From the NCBI GenBank assembly GCA_013140465.1, contig JABFST010000333.1, positions 1 to 6,529 of the forward strand: a DNA stretch of 6,529 nt, written 5' to 3'. The position numbers and the translations under genes were made by a program. Origin of the DNA: Methylococcaceae bacterium (GTDB lineage: Bacteria; Pseudomonadota; Gammaproteobacteria; Methylococcales; Methylomonadaceae). A model generated the notes under the pieces. The model saw only the letters and a list, made by a program, of their open reading frames with translations, made no database searches and was not told the origin of the DNA. The stretch's first letter is position 1, and every line of letters starts with the position of its first letter. Positions 1-5,268 of this stretch are shown here, one piece after another.

Positions 1-1160
1 TTGTTGGGATCGAGTTGTGGGTGCAGCAATTGCTCAAACAATTCGGGGTTGATGCGCAGCAGAGCTTGTTCTTTGCTAATCAAGCCTTCGGCGACCATTT
101 CCACCGAGGTGCGCACCATCGCAGCGGCATTCATTTTGCCATTGCGGGTTTGTAGGCAATACAGGATGCCGCGTTCGATGGTGTATTCGTAATCTTGGAC
201 TTCGTGGTAATGGGCTTCGAGCTTGTTGCGTAATTCGACCAATTGCCGATATAAATCGGGCATTTCGCTGGCGAGTTCTTGCACGGGTTTGGGCGTGCGG
301 ATGCCCGCCACCACGTCTTCGCCTTGGGCGTTGACCAGATATTCGCCATACATTTCGTTGGCGCCTGTGCCCGGGTTGCGGGTAAAGCCCACACCTGTGG
401 CGCAATCGTTACCTCGGTTGCCAAACACCATTGCCACAACATTGACGGCAGTGCCGTTCGCCATAGCTGGGGTAATGTGAAATTCGCGGCGATAATCGAC
501 GGCGCGTTTGCCTGTCCAAGAATTAAACACGGCCTTAATCGACAAGGCCAGTTGTTCGTAGACATCTTCTGGAAATGGGCTGCCGGTTTCATCCAACACC
601 ACTTGTAAAAACAAGCTGCTGATTTGGCGTAGGTGGTCGGCATCAAGACCGACATCAGCTTTGATGCCCGCTTGTTTTTTGATCGCGGCAAAATGCACGT
701 CAAACTTTTCGTCATCAATGCCTAAGGCGACTTTGCCAAACAGTTGGATAAACCGACGGTAGGCATCATAAGCAAAGCGCACATCGCCTGTTTGCTCAAT
801 CAGACCGTTTAGGGTTTGGGCGTTTAGGCCCAAGTTTAAGATAGTGTCCATCATGCCCGGCATCGAAATCGCCGAACCCGAACGCACCGATACCAACAAG
901 GGGTTGTGGGCATCGCCAAAGCCTTTGCCGGACAAGGCTTCAACTTCGGCAATATGGGTTTTTACACTGTCCAACAAACCGTCGGGCAGTTGTTGTTTGT
1001 CCAAATAATCCAAACATGCGCGGGTGGTAATCACAAAACCGGGTGGCACGTTTAGCCCTATTTGGGTCATTTCGCACAGGTTTGCACCTTTGCCGCCGAG
1101 TAGCACTTTATTTTTGCCGTCGCCTTTTTGGAAGGAATAGATGTAAGTTGTTGCTGTCAT
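1..1160 (-). CDS. ppdK: Pyruvate phosphate dikinase, N-terminal part (runs off left edge)
   Basis: This gene encodes the N-terminal 386 residues of pyruvate phosphate dikinase, the cytosolic enzyme that interconverts pyruvate, ATP and Pi with phosphoenolpyruvate, AMP and PPi. The frame is open from ATG at 1160 to the window edge. The part present is the ATP-grasp nucleotide-binding domain: LGGKGANLCEM near residue 21 (K24), VRSGSAISMPGMMDT at 92-106 (R93), a glycine-rich FGNRGNDCATGVGFTRNP stretch at 246-263, and LQTRNGK near 336-342. By family alignment K24, R93, E325, Q337 and R339 match the known ATP-site residues of the Clostridium symbiosum enzyme. Family length is about 870-900 residues, so the phosphohistidine swivel domain and the PEP/pyruvate barrel lie outside the window. 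The start is supported by AGGGA at 1171-1167, six bases upstream. It appears monocistronic with its own promoter, separated from the gene upstream by a palindrome. In a heterotroph or methylotroph it would serve gluconeogenesis or PPi-linked glycolysis; which one is not shown here. Confidence 0.96.
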   Translation of the reverse strand, partial: MTATTYIYSFQKGDGKNKVLLGGKGANLCEMTQIGLNVPPGFVITTRACLDYLDKQQLPDGLLDSVKTHIAEVEALSGKGFGDAHNPLLVSVRSGSAISMPGMMDTILNLGLNAQTLNGLIEQTGDVRFAYDAYRRFIQLFGKVALGIDDEKFDVHFAAIKKQAGIKADVGLDADHLRQISSLFLQVVLDETGSPFPEDVYEQLALSIKAVFNSWTGKRAVDYRREFHITPAMANGTAVNVVAMVFGNRGNDCATGVGFTRNPGTGANEMYGEYLVNAQGEDVVAGIRTPKPVQELASEMPDLYRQLVELRNKLEAHYHEVQDYEYTIERGILYCLQTRNGKMNAAAMVRTSVEMVAEGLISKEQALLRINPELFEQLLHPQLDPN

Positions 1161-1196
1161 GGTTTGTCCCTGCGAGTATGAGTGGATTACCATAAC

Positions 1197-1202
1197 ATTA
1201 TA
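1197..1202 (-). promoter_or_regulatory. Candidate -10 box of the ppdK promoter
   Basis: On the minus strand this is a perfect TATAAT, 36 bases before the ppdK ATG, which would give a 5' UTR of roughly 30 bases. No good TTGACA-like -35 box lies 16-18 bases further upstream, so the promoter may need an activator, or the match may be chance in an AT-rich spacer. Confidence 0.4.
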
Positions 1203-1269
1203 AAGTGAATTAGGGTGTGCGTTGTGACAGTTTTAAAACGGTGATAAATGCAGAAGGTGGCAAGCTGTG

Positions 1270-1314
1270 TGGGAGCGGCTTTAGCTGCGATTATCGCGGC
1301 TAAAACCACTCCCA
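1270..1314. repeat. REP-like imperfect palindrome between the LRRH-repeat gene and ppdK
   Basis: Two 22-base arms (1270-1291 and 1293-1314) are inverted complements apart from three transitions and surround a single base. The arms start TGGGAG and contain GCGGCTTTAGC / GCGGCTAAA, the style of REP elements seen scattered in gammaproteobacterial intergenic spaces. In a minus-strand transcript two of the three mismatches become G-U pairs, so the hairpin would be more stable in RNA read from the 1345-2151 gene, whose stop codon it follows by about 30 bases. It could act as a rho-independent-like block or 3' stabiliser, but there is no clear T-run. Confidence 0.7.
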
Positions 1315-1344
1315 TAATGAATATCTGTAAGTTAGCCGCTAGGC

Positions 1345-2151
1345 TTATAACGCTTGTGCGCCTAGGCGTTGTTCCAGTTCGGCGTTAATCATGGCATCGT
1401 AATGGCGGCGTAAGGCCGAATCGCTAGGGCGGGGTTTGCCTTCGGTCAATTCGGCATAAAGTTGGGTGATAGCGTGCCGTCTTAATGCTGAATCTTGGGG
1501 CAGAGTAACAATGTCTGAGTTTGGTGCTGGTGCGGGTGCGGCAACAGGTGCACTGGCGGCAGTGGTCGCTACAGGTGCGGTCGGAGCAACCACGCTGGCT
1601 GTGGGCGTGGCGAGTAAGGTTTTTTTATGTTGTTGGTATTGCCCTAACAGCCGTTCAGCGGCTTCGGCATCATCAAGACAGTCTGCCAATTGGCTTGCCA
1701 ATAAGGCGTCATAATGGCGGCGCAGTGCCGAATCGGTAGGGCAGGGCGGATTCAGAGCTTCTATGATCGCACGCAGTTGGGTCACATAATGCCGTCTTAA
1801 TTGGGCATCTTGGGGTACATGGGGTTGCTTATGCTCATACACTATGACCTTGGCAGCCCTAGGTGCGGCCTTCGTGCTTGCCGCCACAGATACTGTAACG
1901 GGGGGTGGTGTCGGTTCGGTAATCACCGTAGCGATAGGTTCAGGCACTGGGGCGGGTGGTGTAGGCGGTTCGACCGCTTCGGTTTCAGTGCTTGTTTTAA
2001 CGACCACTTTAATCGCGGCTTGCGGGGTTTTTTCTGCCGCTTTGGGGGCGTTTAGTGTTGCCGCTTTGGCGCGTCGTTTGCGCATTAGCACAATAAGCGT
2101 TATTAAGAGTATGAGTGCCAGCACACTGCCGGCAATAATCAGTCTAATCAT
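1345..2151 (-). CDS. Single-pass membrane protein with four D-x-x-LRRH repeats, function unknown
   Basis: I do not recognise a named family. The 268-residue product has an N-terminal hydrophobic segment (about residues 4-23) followed by RKRR, predicting an N-out/C-in anchor with a cytoplasmic body. Residues 30-110 are rich in Ala, Pro, Thr and Val and look like a flexible linker. Then come two repeat pairs: PQDAQLRRHYVTQL (113-126) with PTDSALRRHYDALL (138-151), and PQDSALRRHAITQL (218-231) with PSDSALRRHYDAMI (242-255). Spacing within each pair is 24-25 residues and between pairs about 105, with a second Ala/Pro linker (181-213) between them, so a module of about 50 residues was duplicated. 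Each repeat is probably a short amphipathic helix. ATG at 2151 is chosen because the hydrophobic anchor starts immediately; a GGA lies about eight bases upstream. The four repeats argue against a chance frame. A scaffold or partner-binding role is possible, but nothing here shows it. Confidence 0.8.
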   Translation of the reverse strand: MIRLIIAGSVLALILLITLIVLMRKRRAKAATLNAPKAAEKTPQAAIKVVVKTSTETEAVEPPTPPAPVPEPIATVITEPTPPPVTVSVAASTKAAPRAAKVIVYEHKQPHVPQDAQLRRHYVTQLRAIIEALNPPCPTDSALRRHYDALLASQLADCLDDAEAAERLLGQYQQHKKTLLATPTASVVAPTAPVATTAASAPVAAPAPAPNSDIVTLPQDSALRRHAITQLYAELTEGKPRPSDSALRRHYDAMINAELEQRLGAQAL

Positions 2152-2363
2152 AAAAATATCCAGCCTTCATGTAAAAAAAGAGACGCATGTCCGGCTACTC
2201 TTTCTATGCTTAGCAAGATTAGCCTGTTACGTTATGGGTTTTGTGGGCGTGGCAATCGCCGCCCTGTAAGCTTAACCCGCCAAACTATAACATTAGTCGC
2301 TTACCTTGGCGACAATACCCGCTACAAAAACCTAGCTGCCACGCCTTATAGAGGCTGTCGCAA
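2152..2363. other. Intergenic spacer with no recognisable gene
   Basis: This 212-base gap separates the adaptor remnant from the LRRH-repeat gene, both on the minus strand. I see no RND permease sequence, although a permease gene normally follows the adaptor. A weak GTCGC/GCGAC inverted repeat lies near 2294-2311. No convincing promoter for the 2151 gene was found by eye. Confidence 0.5.
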
Positions 2364-3032
2364 CTAGGATTTTGCCGCCCCTTTGGCTTTAGGTTTGGCA
2401 CTTTCCACGACCCCCACGACTTCACCTGCGACTAATAAGTCTGAGGGGCTGGCGACTAGCACATCGTCGGCTTTTACGCCGTCGATGATCTCGACTTCAC
2501 GACCAAAATCGCGTCCTAAGCTTACGTTTTGAAAGCGGATGTGGTGTCCGGCATCTACGGTCACGACATGCGTGCCGGCTTGGTCGATCACCAAGACATT
2601 GGCGGGTACGACCAAAGGGTTGGACTTGCCGACCACATTAATGGCGATTTCCACATACGAACCGGGTAGCCATTTGCCGTCTTTATTTGGCAAATTGATG
2701 TCCACTTGCCGTGAGCGGTTGATTGGGTCTAAAGCACCCGCAACATGCTCTACGCGTGCGCTAACGGCCTTGCCTAGTGCATCGGCGGGGCGCACCGAGA
2801 CTTCTTGCCCTACCGCTACGGTATCGGCATAGGCTTGTGGTACCCATACTGTCAGGCGTAACGGGTCAATTTGGGTGAGCGCAAACAACTCTTGGTTGCC
2901 CGCGCTGATAAGGTCGCCAACATCAACGTTACGGCGGGTAATCACTCCCGAAAAAGGCGCGACTATACGCCGATAGCTGGCGATATTTTCAATGCGCTTG
3001 ACATTAATTTGTGCCGTTGCTCCAACACATAA
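2364..3032 (-). pseudogene. RND efflux periplasmic adaptor (membrane fusion protein), 5'-truncated
   Basis: This is the C-terminal two thirds or so of a HlyD/AcrA-type adaptor that links an inner-membrane RND pump to an outer-membrane channel in the periplasm. Reading back from the TAG at 2366-2364, clear family similarity extends through RIVAPFSGVITRRN (end of the lipoyl/barrel region), a beta-barrel stretch with TQIDPLRLTVWVPQ, LPGSYVEI and VVPANVL, and a membrane-proximal domain with SLGRDFGREVEI. The frame stays adaptor-like up to about 3020 (NVKRIENIASYRRIVAP) and meets an in-frame TAG at 3035-3033. A GTG at 2945 opens a 193-residue frame, but it lies inside the conserved core, so it is not the native start. 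The signal peptide, first lipoyl half and most of the coiled coil are missing (full members are about 350-400 residues). No permease gene follows. It therefore looks like a decayed remnant, with its break facing the rearranged segment to its right. Confidence 0.85.
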
Positions 3033-3197
3033 CTATTTATCCCGCTTATCACTCAGGGAGAAGGTTGCGGTGAAGGGATATAACTGATTGATTTACCTAG
3101 CCATCGTCCCAAGCTTCCTCTTGTGGTGAAAGGGCGTGACATGCACGCTGGTATTAACCTTTGCAAACCACCGCCTTGCAGGGCTAGGTGTTGGCTA

Positions 3198-3213
3198 GGC
3201 AATAACAATTGCT
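3198..3213. promoter_or_regulatory. Short inverted repeat in the leader, copy 1 (possible activator site)
   Basis: GCAAT and ATTGC face each other across four bases. The same motif, with one more base pair, occurs in the second leader at 5043-5058. It sits about 100 bases upstream of the sigma54-like -24 element, a usual distance for an enhancer-binding protein. It is conserved although the bases around it have diverged, but it is too short to call firmly. Confidence 0.3.
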
Positions 3214-3311
3214 GATAAACTGCCTACCCAGCAACAGCACACTATCATCCGGCTGGCTTGTCTTATCGCTAATAGCACCAATACCGCCGCTTCATCACAA
3301 CACCACCAAGC

Positions 3312-3328
3312 TGGCACGAAATCCGCTT
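3312..3328 (+). promoter_or_regulatory. Candidate sigma54 (-24/-12) promoter, copy 1
   Basis: TGGCACG-AAAT-CCGCT keeps the invariant GG (3313-3314) and GC (3325-3326) with exactly ten bases between them. The -24 half, preceded by C, is a perfect match to the sigma54 consensus; the -12 half has CC in place of TT. It lies in the 68-bp block identical between both leaders and would start transcription about 85 bases before the truncated gene. Confidence 0.5.
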
Positions 3329-3423
3329 AGGTTTTTAATCGGCATAACAATGCAGCGTTTGCGCTAACAATACCGTCATCTATAGACAGGCCACAAACCC
3401 CGACACCAGGAGAACCCGCTTCA

Positions 3424-3558
3424 ATGAGCCGATACACACTCATTATTAACGGACAGCAAAAAACCGTAGATGTAGCTCCAGACACACCCTTGCTCTGGGT
3501 GTTACGCGACCACTTGCAATTAGTCGGCACTAAGTTTGGCTGCCGAGTTCTTTGGTAA
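3424..3558 (+). pseudogene. Truncated iorA-like 2Fe-2S subunit (44-codon stub)
   Basis: The first 40 codons match the intact gene at 5269 with five base changes, two of which alter the protein (residue 7 Ile for Thr, residue 12 Gln for His). After Cys40, the first ligand of the plant-type 2Fe-2S cluster, homology stops and the frame adds Arg-Val-Leu-Trp before TAA at 3556-3558. The stub keeps its AGGAG and ATG, so a 44-residue peptide could be made, but it retains only one of eight cluster cysteines and cannot hold a cluster. It is most simply a casualty of the rearrangement that placed 3543-4975 here. Confidence 0.93.
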
Positions 3559-3559
3559 T

Positions 3560-3624
3560 GTTGATTTGTAAACATTCAGTCCCCCTCCTTAAAAAGGAGG
3601 GGGACTGAATAAGTACGTTGATTT
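3560..3624. repeat. 49-bp palindromic element flanked by 8-bp direct repeats
   Basis: A perfect 17-base inverted repeat (3574-3590 and 3594-3610) encloses AAA. The outer ends extend imperfectly to GTA at 3568-3570 and TAC at 3614-3616. Immediately outside are exact direct repeats GTTGATTT (3560-3567 and 3617-3624), as expected for a target-site duplication. The arm is C-rich (CAGTCCCCCTCCTT). The left tip reads GTAA and the right tip, read inward, GTAC. It could be a miniature mobile element; the hairpin might also terminate transcription from the stub, though no T-run follows. Confidence 0.65.
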
Positions 3625-3890
3625 TATTGAGAATAAGTTCGCTATCGCTCTATCCATCTATGAATTGCGCTTTAATGCAGCTTATTAGATTTACCAGAGT
3701 AGGTAACGAAACCAATTGATTATTAATATTAAATATTATATAATGCGTCGATTTTTTTCTTGTAGGGTATTGATTTATAATGTTCACTTTTAAAGGGCTA
3801 GGCTTATACGCCTAAACACAATTTGTTAGACATCTACATAGATGCCTAATTAAAGCTTAATAATAACTATTTTTGGTTTTGGAGTATTTC
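3611..3890. other. AT-rich intergenic region and 5' UTR of the PEP-CTERM-like gene
   Basis: Between the palindromic element and the next gene the sequence is strongly AT-rich and holds no coding frame. It contains one promoter (3716-3744) and two small inverted repeats in the presumed untranslated leader: TAGGC/GCCTA with a six-base loop at 3799-3814, and CATCTA/TAGATG with a two-base centre at 3831-3844. These could be operators or short hairpins; neither matches a known riboswitch that I can recognise. Confidence 0.5.
3716..3744 (+). promoter_or_regulatory. Sigma70-type promoter of the PEP-CTERM-like gene
   Basis: TTGATT at 3716-3721 and a perfect TATAAT at 3739-3744 are separated by 17 bases, the optimal spacing. 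Transcription would begin near 3751, leaving about 140 bases of untranslated leader before the ATG at 3891. The surrounding AT-richness raises the chance of a spurious match, but both boxes and the spacing fit well. Confidence 0.6.
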
Positions 3891-4715
3891 ATGAGATTTA
3901 AGCGTTTAAAATTACTTATGGGCGTGGTCGGTTTATCGCTCGTATCTCCGGTGCAATACGCAAGCACCTTGACCCTGCCGAACTCAGCTCAGTTTGCCGA
4001 AGGTGCGACTAGTTCATCGACCACTGCGGGGGTTTTAGGCACAGGCAATTTTACTAATCAATTCTTCTATACAAGCGCCTTGTTGTCTAGTATCCCTGTA
4101 GGTTACGAGATTACAGGGTTCCGAGTTCGGGCTGACGCGGGCCTTGCGACGGGTACATACCCGAGCGCGGCTCTGCATTGGAACAATTACGATGTTACCT
4201 TAGCTGAAGCAGCTGTTTCTATCACCGCTTTTGGGTCTTCATCGAATGTTGCAGCAAATATGTTAAATCCGCAACAAGTGCTAAGTGGAGCTTTGGATAT
4301 CGCCGTCAATTCGTTCACTGATTCGGCGGCCTCCTTCAACCCCTTTGGGCCGCTAATTAGCTTTACAACTCCTTACCTTTACCAAGGTGGCGATCTCATT
4401 TTTTTAGTCAGCCACGGCACTGCAACAGGGACAGGATTTAACGTAGATGCGTCGAATACGGGCTTTGGCTACACCAATTCGAGTGAATTTGCGCAACGGA
4501 TCGCGACAAGTTGTAACGCGACAACGGTCAATACTACATCAGCAGCTCCAGTTATCCAGCTTGAGTTCGGTCCCCACACAACAACTGCGCCAGTTCCTGA
4601 ACTTGACACCCTTACATTGTTCCTGATTGGTAGTTTCCCACTTATAGCGCGTGCCGCCCGCACGCGCCGCCAGTACGCTCGTTCTCTTGCTATGCTTGGG
4701 AACACCTATCCTTAA
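3891..4715 (+). CDS. Secreted protein with PEP-CTERM-like sorting tail, function unknown
   Basis: The 274-residue product starts with a Sec-type signal peptide: basic MRFKRLK, a hydrophobic run to about residue 19, and probable cleavage after QYA (24). The mature body (25-232) is rich in Ser, Thr, Ala, Gly and Asn, has few charges and looks all-beta; I recognise no enzyme motif. The C-terminus has the three parts of a PEP-CTERM signal: VPELD at 235-239 (PEL instead of the usual PEP), a hydrophobic segment 240-252, and an Arg cluster (RAARTRR, 254-260). In that system such proteins are processed by exosortase at the inner membrane and linked to exopolysaccharide export. Oddly, about 14 residues follow the Arg cluster, whereas members normally end there. 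ATG at 3891 is preferred over an upstream TTG (3873) because GGAG at 3881-3884 is six bases before it and the signal peptide then starts correctly. No exosortase or EPS gene is in the window. Confidence 0.75.
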   Translation: MRFKRLKLLMGVVGLSLVSPVQYASTLTLPNSAQFAEGATSSSTTAGVLGTGNFTNQFFYTSALLSSIPVGYEITGFRVRADAGLATGTYPSAALHWNNYDVTLAEAAVSITAFGSSSNVAANMLNPQQVLSGALDIAVNSFTDSAASFNPFGPLISFTTPYLYQGGDLIFLVSHGTATGTGFNVDASNTGFGYTNSSEFAQRIATSCNATTVNTTSAAPVIQLEFGPHTTTAPVPELDTLTLFLIGSFPLIARAARTRRQYARSLAMLGNTYP

Positions 4716-4723
4716 ATAATTAT

Positions 4724-4764
4724 CGCGTAAGTTGGATTCCTTTTGAGGCAATCCGGCTTACGCG
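4724..4764. repeat. Stem-loop after the PEP-CTERM-like gene (possible terminator or repeat)
   Basis: Fifteen-base arms (4724-4738 and 4750-4764) starting CGCGTAAG and ending CTTACGCG pair with only two G-U wobbles around an 11-base loop. It begins nine bases after the stop codon, so it could end that transcript, but no T-run follows. The GTAAG tips and GGATT core resemble dispersed intergenic palindromes, so a mobile repeat is equally possible. Confidence 0.6.
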
Positions 4765-4788
4765 AAGCCTATGGTGTTTATCTGGACA

Positions 4789-4975
4789 CTAAACTACGAG
4801 CTCGAAACAATACGGTTCATGACTGATAATCGTGATCCGTTCACCAATGACCAAGGTGAAAATAACATTAGGATGACCACGATTCATCAGAATTCCGGGG
4901 TGCTTTCGTAGTCAAGAAGGCGCGGAGATTTTTTGTCGTGTTCGCAGCTACATTTCAACTCTCCCGCTGTGCTAG
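4789..4975 (+). pseudogene. IS66-family transposase, C-terminal remnant with frameshift
   Basis: From 4789 the frame reads LNYELETIRFMTDNRDPFTN and continues [10 protein letters not shown] up to Gln at 4888-4890. This matches the C-terminal IS66 signature with an RFM-D-x-x-x-PFTN-x-QGEN-x-IRMT pattern, including the catalytic-region Glu of QGEN. The match then moves one base over: from 4898 the frame reads [20 protein letters not shown] followed by TLPLC and TAG at 4973-4975, the usual continuation. The in-frame TAG at 4909-4911 shows the break is real. Everything upstream (about 400 residues of a normal transposase, plus the small accessory ORFs) and the last 30 or so residues are absent. 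The remnant ends where the second iorA-like leader begins, which implicates an IS66 copy in building this segment. Confidence 0.88.
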
Positions 4976-5042
4976 AAGGACTGGTCATGCACACTGCACT
5001 AGCCCCTGCAAACCACTACTTTGCTGGGCTAAGTGTTGGCTG

Positions 5043-5058
5043 AGCAATAACAATTGCT
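5043..5058. promoter_or_regulatory. Inverted repeat AGCAAT-N4-ATTGCT in the leader (possible activator site)
   Basis: Six-base arms surround AACA. The site lies about 100 bases before the -24 element at 5157 and is retained in the other leader copy, although neighbouring bases differ. Position and symmetry would suit a sigma54-dependent enhancer-binding protein; there is no direct evidence of binding. Confidence 0.3.
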
Positions 5059-5156
5059 GCTTAACTGCCTTCCCATCAACAACACAATATCACTCGACTG
5101 CTAGGGCTTATCGCTAATAGCACCAATACCGCCGCTTCATCACAACACCACCAAGC

Positions 5157-5173
5157 TGGCACGAAATCCGCTT
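5157..5173 (+). promoter_or_regulatory. Candidate sigma54 (-24/-12) promoter of the iorAB-like operon
   Basis: CTGGCACG followed by AAAT and CCGCT places GG (5158-5159) and GC (5170-5171) exactly ten bases apart, the defining spacing for sigma54. The -24 half is a full consensus match; the -12 half lacks the preferred TT. Expected start is near 5183, about 85 bases before the ATG. Its identity with the other leader copy supports function. I saw no equally good sigma70 site in this leader. Confidence 0.55.
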
Positions 5174-5252
5174 AAGTTTTTAATCAGCATAACAACGCAG
5201 CGTTTGCGCAAATATCATCGTCATCCACAGACAGGCCACAAACCCCGACCCG

Positions 5253-5257
5253 AGGAG
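5253..5257 (+). promoter_or_regulatory. Ribosome binding site of the iorA-like gene, long spacer
   Basis: AGGAG is followed by 11 bases before ATG at 5269, longer than the usual 5-9. The same arrangement is kept in the truncated copy. No better start lies closer, and the 2Fe-2S domain begins at once from this ATG, so the start stands. Confidence 0.6.
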
Positions 5258-5268
5258 AACCCGCTTCA

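Larger units (their letters stand above)
3128..3542 (+). repeat. Upstream (broken) copy of the iorA-like leader and gene start
   Basis: This segment is a second copy of 4975-5387. From 3262 to 3542 the two copies align without gaps at an offset of 1845, with 17 mismatches in 281 positions by hand count. The first 68 positions (3262-3329) are identical. Upstream of 3262 similarity falls to roughly 70% with small indels, and it fades near 3120. Identity ends abruptly after 3542 inside codon 40 of the gene. Confidence 0.93.

Noticed and set aside
131..718. Open frame of 195 codons on the minus strand
   Set aside because: It overlaps ppdK on the same strand in another frame, and its product resembles no protein family; the ppdK frame is continuous through it.
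1466..2269. Several plus-strand open frames opposite the LRRH-repeat gene
   Set aside because: They are low-complexity shadows of the Ala/Pro-rich linkers and lack plausible start signals.
3056..3077. GGGAGAAGGTTGCGGTGAAGGG, similar to half of a common dispersed palindrome
   Set aside because: Only one arm is present and no partner arm is found nearby; too weak to annotate.
3191..3213. Integron attC-like look (GTGTTGGCT with partial symmetry)
   Set aside because: The core GTTRRRY/RYYYAAC pair is not present and there is no integron context.
3141..3215. Possible short upstream peptide in the leader (ATG at 3141)
   Set aside because: The second copy has an indel just after the ATG, so frame and peptide are not conserved, and there is no good RBS.
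3262..3423. Molybdenum-cofactor riboswitch in the leader of the Mo-hydroxylase operon
   Set aside because: It was considered because of the gene function, but I cannot see the characteristic Moco RNA core, and the expected sigma54 start would leave only about 85 bases of leader. A covariance-model search would settle it.
3873..3890. TTG start six codons upstream of the PEP-CTERM-like gene
   Set aside because: The RBS and the signal peptide both point to ATG at 3891.
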